Translations under genes and position numbers: made by a program
Source of the DNA: Komarekiella atlantica HA4396-MV6
GTDB lineage: Bacteria > Cyanobacteriota > Cyanobacteriia > Cyanobacteriales > Nostocaceae
Direction of reading: 5' to 3'
DNA: 64,000 nucleotides
Assembly (NCBI GenBank): GCA_019359395.1
Contig: JAHHHK010000006.1
Span: 124,001-188,000 of the forward strand
Part shown: piece by piece, positions 28,318 through 37,475 of the stretch
Layout: each line of letters opens with the position of its first letter
Position numbering within the stretch: position 1 is the stretch's first letter
The notes under the pieces: model-generated
What the model saw: the letters and a program-made list of their open reading frames with translations, nothing else
Told to the model about the DNA's origin: nothing
Databases searched by the model: none

Positions 28318-30105
28318 ATGCGAACTCACTATTGCGGCGAACTCCGAAAAGAACATATTGGAGAAACTGTTACCTTGTACGGATGGGTAGACCGTCGCCG
28401 CGATCATGGGGGTGTGATATTTTTAGATTTACGCGATCGCTCTGGAATTCTCCAAATTGTCAGCGATCCGCAACGCACCCCGGATTCCTACGATTCCGCA
28501 AACGCCCTGCGAAATGAATACGTTGTTGAAATCACTGGTAGGGTAACGCAACGTCCTGAAGAATCTTTGAATACCCGCATACCTACAGGCGAAGTTGAAA
28601 TTTACGCCGATCAAATTGTACTGCTCAACGGTGTCCGTAAACAGTTACCCTTTCAAGTTTCCACTGCTGACACCGAGACGGTGCGGGAAGACTTGCGACT
28701 AAAATATCGTTATTTGGATTTGCGACGCGATCGCATGGCGCAAAACATCCAACTACGTCATCAAATTGTCAAGGCTATGCGCCGCTACTTAGAAGATTTG
28801 GCAGGTTTCATTGAAGTCGAAACCCCAATCCTCACCCGTTCCACTCCCGAAGGTGCGCGGGACTATATTTTACCCAGTCGCGTTAACGCTGGTGAGTGGT
28901 TTGCTTTACCACAATCACCGCAGCTATTTAAACAATTACTGATGGTATCTGGCTTAGATAGATATTATCAGATTGCCCGCTGCTTCCGCGATGAAGATTT
29001 ACGCGCCGACAGACAACCGGAATTCACTCAGTTAGACATGGAAATGAGTTTCATGTCCCAAGAAGAAATAATCGAACTAAATGAAAAGTTAGTTTGTCAT
29101 ATTTTCAAAACAGTTAAAGGCATTGAGTTACACCGCCCTTTCCCTCGCTTAACCTATGCTGAAGGGATGGAACGTTACGGCAGTGATAAACCAGATACTC
29201 GTTATGGATTAGAGTTAGTCAACGTCTCGGATGTGCTCAAAGACTCCGGTTTTAAAGTCTTTCGGGACGCCGTTGGCAATGGTGGTGTCGTCAAAATTCT
29301 GCCAATTCCCAACGGTAATGATGTAATTTCTAACGTCCGCATCAAACCAGGCGGGGATTTATTCAAAGAAGCCAACGAAGCGGGTGCTAAAGGTTTAGCT
29401 TACATCCGGGTAAGGGATGATGGTGAAATCGATACTATTGGCGCTATTAAAGACAATCTGTCAGCAGAACAAAAACAGGAAATTTTACGCCGCACAGGTG
29501 CAAAAGCTGGGCATCTTTTGTTATTTGGGGCTGGTGATACTGCTACAGTTAATAAAACCTTAGACAGACTGCGGCAAGTTATCGCTAGAGAGTTTGGGTT
29601 AATTGATCCAGAAAAAATCAACCTGCTCTGGATTACAGATTTTCCCATGTTTGAATGGAATGCTGACGAAAAACGTTTAGAAGCGCTGCACCATCCGTTT
29701 ACTGCACCGCATCCTGATGACTTGAGTGACTTGAAAACTGCACGCGCTCAAGCTTATGATTTAGTATTCAACGGCATGGAAGTAGGCGGTGGAAGTCTGC
29801 GGATTTATCAAAGAGAAATTCAACAGCAGGTATTTGAAGCGATCGGTTTGTCTCCTGAAGAAGCACAAAATAAATTTGGCTTTCTCTTAGAGGCATTTGA
29901 ATATGGTACACCGCCTCATGGTGGTATTGCTTACGGTTTAGATCGCTTGGTGATGCTGCTTGCTGGAGAAGAATCTATTCGAGATGTAATTGCTTTTCCC
30001 AAGACGCAACAAGCGCGGTGTTTATTAACTGATGCACCTTCGGGAGTCGATGTCAAGCAATTGAAAGAACTGCATGTTGCCTCGACTTATAAACCAAAGT
30101 CTTAG
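28318..30105 (+). CDS. Aspartyl-tRNA synthetase
   Basis: A 595-residue class II synthetase of the bacterial type. The N-terminal OB-fold binds the anticodon ([20 protein letters not shown]). Motif 2 contains [20 protein letters not shown], and motif 3 is [15 protein letters not shown] near residue 545. The GAD insertion domain typical of bacterial enzymes is present at about 290-420. It may be discriminating or non-discriminating (also charging tRNA-Asn); the sequence alone does not settle this. A terminator hairpin follows at 30141-30167. Confidence 0.96.
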   Translation: MRTHYCGELRKEHIGETVTLYGWVDRRRDHGGVIFLDLRDRSGILQIVSDPQRTPDSYDSANALRNEYVVEITGRVTQRPEESLNTRIPTGEVEIYADQIVLLNGVRKQLPFQVSTADTETVREDLRLKYRYLDLRRDRMAQNIQLRHQIVKAMRRYLEDLAGFIEVETPILTRSTPEGARDYILPSRVNAGEWFALPQSPQLFKQLLMVSGLDRYYQIARCFRDEDLRADRQPEFTQLDMEMSFMSQEEIIELNEKLVCHIFKTVKGIELHRPFPRLTYAEGMERYGSDKPDTRYGLELVNVSDVLKDSGFKVFRDAVGNGGVVKILPIPNGNDVISNVRIKPGGDLFKEANEAGAKGLAYIRVRDDGEIDTIGAIKDNLSAEQKQEILRRTGAKAGHLLLFGAGDTATVNKTLDRLRQVIAREFGLIDPEKINLLWITDFPMFEWNADEKRLEALHHPFTAPHPDDLSDLKTARAQAYDLVFNGMEVGGGSLRIYQREIQQQVFEAIGLSPEEAQNKFGFLLEAFEYGTPPHGGIAYGLDRLVMLLAGEESIRDVIAFPKTQQARCLLTDAPSGVDVKQLKELHVASTYKPKS

Positions 30106-30140
30106 CTTAGTCAAAAGGAATCTATTCTCAGTCAATAGTA

Positions 30141-30167
30141 GGGTGGGCATTGTAATGCCTACCCTTT
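30141..30167 (+). terminator. Terminator after aspS
   Basis: GGGTGGGCATT, 2-nt loop, AATGCCTACCC (one G-T pair), followed by TTT, 36 bp past the aspS stop. Confidence 0.7.
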
Positions 30168-30438
30168 CAACGCGAACACATGAACTAGTGAATTGTAATC
30201 ATTAAATATCAGAGAAACGGCATCAACGGGCTTTTGAGTTGTTGCTCAAACGCTCAGACCGACCGTTGCCACCTAGTTAAACTGATATGTACCCGATGCC
30301 CCTCAAAATCGGTTACACCAAGATTTACAATGAAAATTCTCAACTGAGATAACAAGCGATCGCTGATGTCATTTTTGGGCTGAAAATCCTTGTATAATCG
30401 GTTAAAGTCAGGTTCCTGGCATTTACTATAAAAATAAA

Positions 30439-30645
30439 CTAAAGTGTTTTTAGATAAAGTTTATTTGCTAATTTTGAACATTTGTGTTGTTGGAAAAAAT
30501 AGAGGAGCGATCGCTTATTCCTAATTATCCTTGGCAACTTCACAGATTGAATGTGTCGCCATTCTTCATTAGCTATGCAGAGTTGATAAAACTGCTCGTC
30601 TGTCAAACCTACGGTGGGGGGTATATTCAGGCTGAGAGCTTCCAT
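30439..30645 (-). pseudogene. Truncated Uma2 endonuclease relic
   Basis: From the ATG at 30645 the frame reads MEALSLNIPPTVGLTDEQF and continues YQLCIANEEWRH, which is the typical N-terminus of Uma2 (DUF820) proteins. After about 30 residues the similarity stops: the following 37 residues are unrelated and no PD-(D/E)XK core is present. It is therefore a fragment of a larger gene. Two intact Uma2 genes lie at 38381-39648. The frame can be extended upstream through AT-rich DNA, but this adds no family sequence. Confidence 0.65.
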
Positions 30646-30839
30646 AGGGGTTTTGCCAATAGTGTTAATTTTATTATGAGCGAGGCTGCTAATATAAATT
30701 GTTGTTTGAGGCGATCGCAGATTCAGCAGATTTGTATGCAATATTAGAGTCGAACGATTGTTCAGCTTTATTGCTCTGCGGCGGACAGAAGAGAAAAAAT
30801 AAAGAAATGTAAAGAGCAAAAAGGCAAAAGAGAAAAGGG

Positions 30840-32816
30840 CTAGGGAGTCCTCGCAGGAGAACACACAACCCGAAACCCGATGTCATAGTTGTTGAAGTCT
30901 GGAAGATTCCTGCGGCGATAAGCGGAACGGCAGTAATCAGGATAGATGAGCCAAGAACCACCGCGAAGCAGACACATATAGTTATGATTATGAATTAACC
31001 ATGCCCTGCCATCATTAGGTGCGCTCTGATAGTTATCGTGCCAGTGGTCAAGACACCACTCCCAAACATTGCCGTGCATATCGTAAATTCCAAAGGCGTT
31101 TGCTACCCCAAAACTGCCCACGTCTGTAGTCTGTTTCGGATACTTCCCCTTTGAACCAGAACCATAAATATAAGTTCCATTATAATTTGCTAAATCAGTT
31201 GTAATCGTTTCGCCAAAGTGGAAGGGCGTGGTGGTTCCAGCCCGACAAGCATATTCCCACTCAGCTTCGCTGGGTAGACGATACTCCCGTTCAAATTTCT
31301 GGGAAAGTCGCGCACAAAATTCAACTGCATCTAGCCAGGATACCTGCTCTACAGGGCGATTTACTCTTTTGAAATAAGAAGGGTTAGGTTCCAAGTCATA
31401 GTTAATTGTGGGTAAAGCAGCAACAGCCTGCCATTGTGCCTGAGTTACTTGAAACTTACCCATGAAAAAAGGTTGAATTGTGACTTTATGCTTTGGTTCT
31501 TCGTCGTCACTTCGCTTTAATTCACTTTTTGGAGAACCCATCAAAAACTCACCACCAGGAATAGAAACCATATCCAGGGTAATACCATTCCCCAAGTCAG
31601 CAATGAAGTACTCCGCCTGACCCCGCCAACGGTTAGTTTCCTCACCTTGGGCGTTGACAGTTACTACGTCAAATTCAAACTGCTTGGCTTGATTTTGTTT
31701 TATAAGTCCAGGATATTGTTTAACAGATACGGTCGGTTTTCTCTGACCAATAATCTTTTCTTCTATTGATGCGACATCTTCATCCCTAAAATTCAGGATG
31801 TTTTGTAAACGTTTTAAGGCATTGCGGTCTTTTTCACTGATGGGGTATTGCCGTTTTATTACCTGAGATAAAGCTTGCTCATAACGTTGCAATTTTTGCT
31901 GTCGCTGGCGATATGGTTCAAGAGCCTCGAACTCAATTAAATTAGCCTCCTCAACCGATAATCTCAGCTGATTTCGCAACTCATCTAGATAGATGCGGTT
32001 GATATCGATAATTTCTCCTTCGTCCTCAAGCACAATCTGATCAAATACTTTGCAGTATTTGAGCTTAGGGTCATCAACAGGCGCTTTCGCCAGCCGAATC
32101 CTGTAACCTTCTTTAACAGGATAAAACTGTGGTGTCATCGCAGGAGCAGCTTCCAGCACCTTGCTACTGGCATAATTATGCAACTCATCCGCTGAAATCC
32201 AGCCATCTTCGTCTTGGTCTGCTGTTCCTTTCTCAATTCCCTCTACCAGATAACGAGTGTAGATAGAAAGGTCAGACCCTTCTTGCTCAAAGGAATATTG
32301 AGTGGAGGTGGAAGATGTAAGAATTGCTCGACCTTTACTACCTAACTGTGCCTGGACATCCACAGAACCATCATCTTTGACAGTCAATCCATCAGGAAAA
32401 GCTCCACTAAAGCAACAGTCTAAAATAATTACCTGTCGCTCTGATTTACTGCCATTCATGCTGTCATGGAGGAATCTAGCGGCGACTGCCGTAGGTGTAA
32501 CTAATCTTCCATGTTCTAGGCTAGTTTCACCGCTTGATAGAAAAAGGTTGCGGCTTTCATCTTTAACCCCATGACCAGAAAAGTAAAACAGCAACAAGTC
32601 ATTTTTCTGGCGATTGGCAAACAGCGTGTAAATGGCTCTCTCCATCACCTGTCGCTGTGGATTTGTCAGTACTACCACATCTGCTGCTGCGAATTCACCC
32701 ATTTCAGGATGTATCAAAACCTGCTTGAGGGCTTCCACATCCCTAGAGGCAGAGGGTAACGAGGTTAGACCTAATTCATATTCACTTACCCCAATTAGCA
32801 AGGCAAATTTAGCCAT
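30840..32816 (-). CDS. EACC1-associated caspase with EF-hand loop and C-terminal FGE/C-type-lectin-like domain
   Basis: A 658-residue multidomain protein. Residues 1-245 form a caspase-fold (C14) protease with catalytic His82 (FSGHG) and Cys135 (LDCCFSG). A canonical EF-hand loop, DQDEDGWISADE, lies at 200-211 and suggests Ca2+ control. A helical region follows (250-370). Residues 400-655 are an SUMF1/FGE-type C-type-lectin fold (MVSIPGGEFLMGSP, EYRLPSEAEWEYACRAG, GNVWEWC, LLRGGSW...GFRVVC). The position of the first catalytic Cys of true FGE appears to be Ile624, so it is probably a binding domain. Its start overlaps the EACC1 gene by 8 bp, implying coupled translation. Likely role: stress- or phage-triggered proteolysis or suicide; this is inference. 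Confidence 0.85.
   Translation of the reverse strand: MAKFALLIGVSEYELGLTSLPSASRDVEALKQVLIHPEMGEFAAADVVVLTNPQRQVMERAIYTLFANRQKNDLLLFYFSGHGVKDESRNLFLSSGETSLEHGRLVTPTAVAARFLHDSMNGSKSERQVIILDCCFSGAFPDGLTVKDDGSVDVQAQLGSKGRAILTSSTSTQYSFEQEGSDLSIYTRYLVEGIEKGTADQDEDGWISADELHNYASSKVLEAAPAMTPQFYPVKEGYRIRLAKAPVDDPKLKYCKVFDQIVLEDEGEIIDINRIYLDELRNQLRLSVEEANLIEFEALEPYRQRQQKLQRYEQALSQVIKRQYPISEKDRNALKRLQNILNFRDEDVASIEEKIIGQRKPTVSVKQYPGLIKQNQAKQFEFDVVTVNAQGEETNRWRGQAEYFIADLGNGITLDMVSIPGGEFLMGSPKSELKRSDDEEPKHKVTIQPFFMGKFQVTQAQWQAVAALPTINYDLEPNPSYFKRVNRPVEQVSWLDAVEFCARLSQKFEREYRLPSEAEWEYACRAGTTTPFHFGETITTDLANYNGTYIYGSGSKGKYPKQTTDVGSFGVANAFGIYDMHGNVWEWCLDHWHDNYQSAPNDGRAWLIHNHNYMCLLRGGSWLIYPDYCRSAYRRRNLPDFNNYDIGFRVVCSPARTP
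30870..30962 (-). other. Candidate DGR variable region
   Basis: Codes for GGSW to GFR (residues 619-649) of the caspase-FGE protein. Conserved framework residues (W, P, CRSA, R, P, GF) alternate with variable ones at exactly the sites where cyanobacterial retroelement targets have template AAC/AAT codons. Nearly all variable codons end in C or T (CTC, ATC, TAT, GAT, TAC, TTC, AAC). No reverse transcriptase or template is in this window. Confidence 0.55.
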
Positions 32817-33210
32817 CAGCCTTTGTTACACTAACTTTTATCTTGGAAAGCCTTTCAATGGCACTCAAAGCATCATCTAGCTGCTCTTTATTGCCATACT
32901 CTAGCTTGTACTTTGTGCCATTATCTTCATACTCCAGCTTCACTGTTTTTCCATAGAAGCGATTCCCCAGCGAATCTAAGAGTTCTTTAGCTTTCTTAGG
33001 ATTTACTACAGTTTTCAGCATTCCTGGTATAAATCCCGCTAAAGCTGGTTTACTCCCCTTGGGAATTTCAGATTCTCTAACTGGTTCAGAATTCTCTACC
33101 AACTCACTAATTTCTTGTGCAAGATTAATGGTTAATTCTTCTAATTCTTCTGGCTCTAAATCAATATCAGCATTAGTCAAATCAATCAATACCTGAACAT
33201 TGTTTAACAT
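32809..33210 (-). CDS. EACC1 (effector-associated constant component 1) protein
   Basis: A 133-residue protein with the EACC1 layout: an N-terminal LEPEELEELTINLAQEI helix, a VPLGxx-like linker (EIPKGSKPA), a hydrophobic GFIPGMLKTVV segment, and a C-terminal strand-helix unit (GKTVKLEYEDNGTKYKLEY, then a final helix). EACC1 was described by Aravind and colleagues as the constant component of bacterial conflict systems encoded next to caspases or other effectors. The 3' end overlaps the caspase start by 8 bp. I recognise it from pattern and context; a profile search would settle it. No strong Shine-Dalgarno sequence precedes the ATG. Confidence 0.7.
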   Translation of the reverse strand: MLNNVQVLIDLTNADIDLEPEELEELTINLAQEISELVENSEPVRESEIPKGSKPALAGFIPGMLKTVVNPKKAKELLDSLGNRFYGKTVKLEYEDNGTKYKLEYGNKEQLDDALSAIERLSKIKVSVTKADG

Positions 33211-33409
33211 TAATTTGAGTTTTTACTGCGTTCATTTACCTAAGTATCGTAACTTTTTTTGCTGTACGGGGGTTGCTACTGGTCAGAGAAGGCATTTTTT
33301 ACCTCAGACAACGCTGATTGATGCTGAGACTATGCCGTTATGATTAAATTTAGAGTCAAGTCAAGCGCACTACACAATACCTCAAAGCTGAAGTTGGTGA
33401 AGGGAAACA

Positions 33410-33751
33410 ATGGTAATAGTGGTTGTCGTAATTAACACTCTAATTTCGCTGATGCTACTCTATGCAGCTTGGCGAATCTGGCAACTTAAGCAGCAGTTAG
33501 CATATATAGCAGATAGATTAATTGACTATGAACGCTGTAGCCATGCCGCACTGTATAAAGCACCCGAAAATATTTCTCTGAGTCAGCAGAATATTCATAA
33601 CTTGCGCCAGGGAAACCAAGGGCTACGGGTGCAAATTCAACAAGTGCGACAAATTGTCAGCTTGCTATTTCTGGGACGCCAAGCCTGGCGACGAAATTTT
33701 CCAAGAGTAAAGTTCACATCTGGAAAAAAGACAGTCGCAAAAAGAGTTTAA
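33410..33751 (+). CDS. Small membrane protein with coiled-coil
   Basis: A 113-residue protein. Residues 1-25 are a single transmembrane helix (VIVVVVINTLISLMLLYAAW), followed by a predicted coiled coil (about 26-90) and a basic tail (FTSGKKTVAKRV). I do not recognise a named family. It is followed by the YtxH and DUF948 genes on the same strand (120 and 11 bp apart), which also encode single-pass coiled-coil proteins, so a shared envelope role is plausible. GAAGGGAAACA precedes the ATG. Confidence 0.65.
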   Translation: MVIVVVVINTLISLMLLYAAWRIWQLKQQLAYIADRLIDYERCSHAALYKAPENISLSQQNIHNLRQGNQGLRVQIQQVRQIVSLLFLGRQAWRRNFPRVKFTSGKKTVAKRV

Positions 33752-33871
33752 TAAATAAAAGCAACATTTATAGCTGATATATTGTCACGATAGATTAAAT
33801 AGATAAAATCCTTTGGGTCTTGCAAGGAGAGAAAACCCACCTAAAATGAGTGTAAGGAGAGAAACAATAAG

Positions 33872-34222
33872 ATGTCTAATAACCGTTCTGGAGTATTTAT
33901 TGGCGGGTTGATGTTGGGAGCTACCATCGGTGCTTTAACCGGGTTACTAGCAGCTCCACGCACAGGGCGTGAAACACGTAAATTATTGAAAAAATCTGCC
34001 AATGCTATCCCAGAATTGGCAGAAGATTTATCAACAAGTGTACAAATCCAAGCAGATCGTCTTTCTGCTAGCGCACTGCGAAACTGGGATGATACTTTAG
34101 ATAGATTAAAGGAAGCGATCGCAGCTGGTGTAGATGCCAGTCAGCGAGAAAGCCAAGTCTTAAAACGGCAAACAGCTGCACAAGACTCAGATCCGGTTCC
34201 CCAGCAATTAGAACGCTCATAG
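33872..34222 (+). CDS. YtxH-domain protein
   Basis: A 116-residue protein whose first 50 residues match YtxH: a Gly-rich membrane segment (GVFIGGLMLGATIGALTGLL) followed by AAPRTGRETRKLLKK. The rest is an amphipathic helical tail. The family belongs to general-stress proteins of unknown biochemical role. AAGGAGAGAAACAATAAG stands before the ATG. It is in an apparent operon with the DUF948 gene 11 bp downstream. Confidence 0.85.
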   Translation: MSNNRSGVFIGGLMLGATIGALTGLLAAPRTGRETRKLLKKSANAIPELAEDLSTSVQIQADRLSASALRNWDDTLDRLKEAIAAGVDASQRESQVLKRQTAAQDSDPVPQQLERS

Positions 34223-34233
34223 ATGGCATAACT

Positions 34234-34815
34234 GTGATTGATCCCTTGTTTTGGTTGGGACTGTCTATCCTCTTAGTCGCTACCAGTTTGACTGCGGTTT
34301 TGGTAGCGGCGATACCAGCTTTGCAGGAGCTAGCACGCGCTGCTCGCAGTGCAGAAAAACTATTTGATACCCTCTCACGAGAATTACCACCTACTCTAGA
34401 TGCTATCCGCATGACTGGCTTAGAAATCACTGACTTGACCGATGATGTCAGTGAAGGTGTCAAAAGCGCCGGTCAAGTCGTTAAACAAGTTGATCAAAGC
34501 CTTGATAGTGCAAAAAAACAAGCTCAAAATCTACAAGTAGGCACACGTAGCGTCTTTGTTGGCGTCAAAGCCGCTTGGAAAAATTTTACGCGCCAAAAAC
34601 CTGCGAGGCGAACAGTAGAACGTCTGCCAATTAATGAGACACCGCTAACGTTGCGAGAACGAGAAGCACTCAGACAAGAAAATCGCCGGACAAAAGCAGA
34701 AATATACCGCACTGAGGACGGTTACAACGACGCTGCTAGCTGGGAAACTAGTTTTGAGGATGAAGATTTACTTTCCAAGCCCACAGCCTCCGACGATTGG
34801 TATAACCAAGATTAG
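34234..34815 (+). CDS. DUF948 protein
   Basis: A 193-residue protein with a GTG start. It has one N-terminal membrane helix (LFWLGLSILLVATSLTAVLV), then a long heptad-containing helix with LARAARSAEKLFDTLSRELP and DLTDDVSEGVKSAGQVVKQV typical of DUF948, and a basic-to-acidic disordered tail. The function is unknown. The 11-bp gap to the YtxH gene and a similar architecture suggest that the two form a membrane-associated pair. Confidence 0.8.
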   Translation: MIDPLFWLGLSILLVATSLTAVLVAAIPALQELARAARSAEKLFDTLSRELPPTLDAIRMTGLEITDLTDDVSEGVKSAGQVVKQVDQSLDSAKKQAQNLQVGTRSVFVGVKAAWKNFTRQKPARRTVERLPINETPLTLREREALRQENRRTKAEIYRTEDGYNDAASWETSFEDEDLLSKPTASDDWYNQD

Positions 34816-34826
34816 AAAGCATCAAA

Positions 34827-35010
34827 GGGACTGGGGACTGGGGACTGGGGAAAGAGAATTATTCTTTCGCTTCCCCGTCCCGCGTTAGGGGTTCCTACCG
34901 TAGCTCTCTCTGTCCCCAATTCCTAGTCCCCAATCCCCATTGTTCCTTGTCTCCAGGGGGCCCCACCTTGCCCAATCACGCCACTTGCTTTCCGACGCAG
35001 TGGCTCCCCA
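34827..35010. repeat. STRR heptamers and other intergenic repeats
   Basis: GGGGACT units at 34827-34851 are mirrored by AGTCCCC/AATCCCC units at about 34912-34940, so the RNA could fold into a long imperfect hairpin. At 34976-35008 lies GCCACTTGCT...ACGCAGTGGC, which recurs at 51936-51975. Confidence 0.75.
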
Positions 35011-35139
35011 ATCCCCAGTCTTTTGCTTTGATCCCTTAGATTAGAGTAAAGTAAACAAGTGTAAAGAAGTATCACTTTTCCAGTACTCTTTTAAAACAAC
35101 TTGTTCACTTCTACTGTTGATATTTGTATAAAAACGTCC

Positions 35140-35949
35140 ATGCAGTCTTGTTTTTGGCGACGAATCCTGGTATCTATTGCGGTATTTTTCCTAGCTGGGT
35201 CAATTTGGGTCATGCATTCTCCCCCAGCTCTTGCGTATGACAATCCTGAATTACTACCTGACACTTTTACCCCAGTTGTAGACTTAGCTAAAACTCTTCC
35301 TGAGTTGCAAGAAGAAAAGCTTGTCACAGATTTAGAGCAATTTGAAGCTGATACTGGCTGGAAATTACGAGTATTGACTCAGTATGACCGTACTCCAGGT
35401 CGGGCAGTCATCAAATATTGGGGTTTAGATGACAAAAGTATTTTGTTAGTTGCCGATTCTCGTGGCGGTAACATCCTTAGCTTTAGTGTTGGTGATGCTG
35501 TTTATAAACTTTTACCTCGGACTTTCTGGATAGAACTGCAAACCCGCTTTGGTAATTTGTACTTTGTACGCGAACAAGGCGAAGACCAAGCCATTTTGCA
35601 AGCTCTAGAATCGGTTAAAGGCTGCTTGCTAAAGGGTGGGTGCAATGTTGTTCCTGGATTACCACGGGAGCAGTGGATTCTCACCCTGATTACCTCAATT
35701 ATTGGTGGGATAATTTGTGGATTTGCAGCTCAACCTCACCGCGAAGGACAAGTTTTTGCTTGGCAATGGGCTTTAATTTTCTCTCCTTTATGGGGAATAT
35801 TATTTATTGCCTTCGGAATTGGGCCAGTGGTGACGCGCACGAGTGAATGGCTACCTCTAGTTCGCAATATTGCCGGTTTTCTGATTGGCGTTTTGGTTGC
35901 GTACCTATCTCCTATTTTCAGTCGACCTTCTTCTAGTACTGAGTCCTGA
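35140..35949 (+). CDS. TPM-domain protein, Psb32/TLP18.3-like
   Basis: A 269-residue protein. A signal peptide (about 1-31) ends in PPALAYD. The TPM domain (about 35-170) starts with LLPDTFTPVVDLAKTLPELQ and includes LRVLTQYDRTPG and DDKSILLVADSRGGN. The C-terminus has three hydrophobic helices (about 185-260). In plants and cyanobacteria this family (TLP18.3/Psb32) supports photosystem II repair in the thylakoid lumen. Start chosen at ATG 35140; an upstream TTG would spoil the signal peptide. Confidence 0.85.
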   Translation: MQSCFWRRILVSIAVFFLAGSIWVMHSPPALAYDNPELLPDTFTPVVDLAKTLPELQEEKLVTDLEQFEADTGWKLRVLTQYDRTPGRAVIKYWGLDDKSILLVADSRGGNILSFSVGDAVYKLLPRTFWIELQTRFGNLYFVREQGEDQAILQALESVKGCLLKGGCNVVPGLPREQWILTLITSIIGGIICGFAAQPHREGQVFAWQWALIFSPLWGILFIAFGIGPVVTRTSEWLPLVRNIAGFLIGVLVAYLSPIFSRPSSSTES

Positions 35950-36047
35950 GTTTTAAGTGAGGAGTAATGAGTTTTTAATTAACTCTTCACTTCTCACTCT
36001 ACTTAAGCTGATAAGCTGAAAGCTGATATCTGAGAAGCTTAATAACA

Positions 36048-36677
36048 ATGGAATGGCACGTAACTGATGCTCAAAGTTTAGCAATCATTGATAGTGAAAT
36101 TGGTGATCATGTCTTTTCACCCGCAGAGTATGAGATTGTCCGGCGGGTGGTATATGCCACAGCCGACTTTGAGTATAAGTCTTTGATTCGCTTTTCTGAG
36201 CGTGCCTTGCAAGCTGGTGCAGCAGCATTAGCGGCGCGTACCACGATTGTGGTAGATGTGCCGATGGTGCAAGTAGGTATTGCGTACGATATCCAAAATA
36301 CCTTTGCCAATCCGGTGTATTGCAGCATGGAAGCTTTGACGCGCCCACAAAAAGAAAAAACTCGGACAGCGTGGGGAATAGAAACTCTCGCTAAGCGTTA
36401 TCCAGAGGGCATTTTTGTGGTTGGTCAAGCACAGACAGCACTGACAACATTGGTTGATTTGATTGAGGCTGAGGAAATTAGACCCGCTTTGATAATTGCG
36501 ACTCCAGTGGGATTTGTGAATGTGGATGCTGCCAAAGCGTGTTTACAAGACTCTTTAGTACCTCACATTACAATAGATAGTCGCAAAGGTAATGCAGTTG
36601 TAGCAGCTGCAATCCTTGATGGATTGGTAGACTTGGCTTGGCAAGCCTATGGACAAGATGGACATGGAGGAAATTGA
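36048..36677 (+). CDS. Precorrin-8X methylmutase
   Basis: A 209-residue CobH/CbiC enzyme that moves a methyl group from C11 to C12 to make hydrogenobyrinate in B12 synthesis. Visible are SLAIIDSEIGDH, VRRVVYATADFEY, TIVVDVPMVQVGI, GIFVVGQAQTAL and IIATPVGFVNVDAAK, all typical. No other cobalamin gene lies in the window, consistent with the scattered cobalamin genes of cyanobacteria. No B12 riboswitch is apparent in the 98-bp upstream gap. Confidence 0.92.
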   Translation: MEWHVTDAQSLAIIDSEIGDHVFSPAEYEIVRRVVYATADFEYKSLIRFSERALQAGAAALAARTTIVVDVPMVQVGIAYDIQNTFANPVYCSMEALTRPQKEKTRTAWGIETLAKRYPEGIFVVGQAQTALTTLVDLIEAEEIRPALIIATPVGFVNVDAAKACLQDSLVPHITIDSRKGNAVVAAAILDGLVDLAWQAYGQDGHGGN

Positions 36678-36704
36678 AAAAAGGAGTAGGGGAGCACAAG
36701 AGAA

Positions 36705-37463
36705 TTAATATCTGTAATCTTCTTCATCCCCCTGCTCTTCTGCCCCCCGGTCACTGAGCGGAGCAGAGGTGCTGCGCCTCTGCCCCTCTGAGCGGCGACG
36801 CCGACGCGGTTTTTCCTGCTGGTCTTCACGCAGGCGGCGACCGACTTCATTAAAGAAATCTCTTCGCAGATAAGGATAATCGCTGACCCAGAGGTTGCGA
36901 TTGGGAAAGTATATATCGCTGAATTCTTCAATACTGCTCAAATCTGCGCGATTTGACATTAATATCATTTCTGCAACTTGACCGCGAGCGATAGCTTTGT
37001 GAGCAGGACGTAGTGGTGCTACAAACTCAATGCTAAATCCTGTTTCATCACCTATCTCTAAGTTAATCTGTTTTTCTCGGTTTTCGACAATCACCAATTC
37101 ACCTTTGCTGTTGACGGTTTCTTGCTTACCAATCAACTGGTCTGTAATCCACCAATCTAGGACTCGACCACGGAAAAAGCCGCTGTACTTGTAACGGCGG
37201 CATTGTGAATTCCGCATACTTGCCTGAACCACTGGATACCATAACCAAAAAAAAGCGCTAACTACTCCCAGCACAAATACGATGGCACCAAACTCAAGCC
37301 TGAACAAGGCTTTGACAAGCAGAATCACAACTACAGCAACTACAGAAATTAATAGCCGTTGCAAAAAATTTGAAAACTTCCCCCAGTAGTACTTGTACTG
37401 TAGACCAGTAGCAATCAGGGGGACGAGTTGTTCAAATTTCTGGCGAGTCAGTGGAACAAGCAT
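36705..37463 (-). CDS. Two-helix membrane protein of unknown function
   Basis: A 252-residue protein with two adjacent membrane helices (about 35-80, LLISVVAVVVILLVKALF and IVFVLGVVSAFFWLWYP), a cytosolic domain with GFFRGRVLDWW and IYFPNRNLWVSDYPYL, and an Arg-rich then acidic tail. Homologues in cyanobacteria are often labelled phosphate ABC transporter permease, but nothing here supports that. The last 30 residues are encoded by a purine-rich repeat (36722-36790), so the C-terminus may have been extended by an intergenic repeat. It converges with cobH and is 12 bp from the end of the upstream dapB start. Confidence 0.65.
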   Translation of the reverse strand: MLVPLTRQKFEQLVPLIATGLQYKYYWGKFSNFLQRLLISVVAVVVILLVKALFRLEFGAIVFVLGVVSAFFWLWYPVVQASMRNSQCRRYKYSGFFRGRVLDWWITDQLIGKQETVNSKGELVIVENREKQINLEIGDETGFSIEFVAPLRPAHKAIARGQVAEMILMSNRADLSSIEEFSDIYFPNRNLWVSDYPYLRRDFFNEVGRRLREDQQEKPRRRRRSEGQRRSTSAPLSDRGAEEQGDEEDYRY

Positions 37464-37475
37464 GAGTGCTAAGGT

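Noticed and set aside
30439-30864. Whole 141-codon frame containing the Uma2 relic as a real gene
   Set aside because: The first 73 codons are AT-rich and overlap the caspase gene end; only the Uma2-like start from 30645 has family support, and it is truncated.
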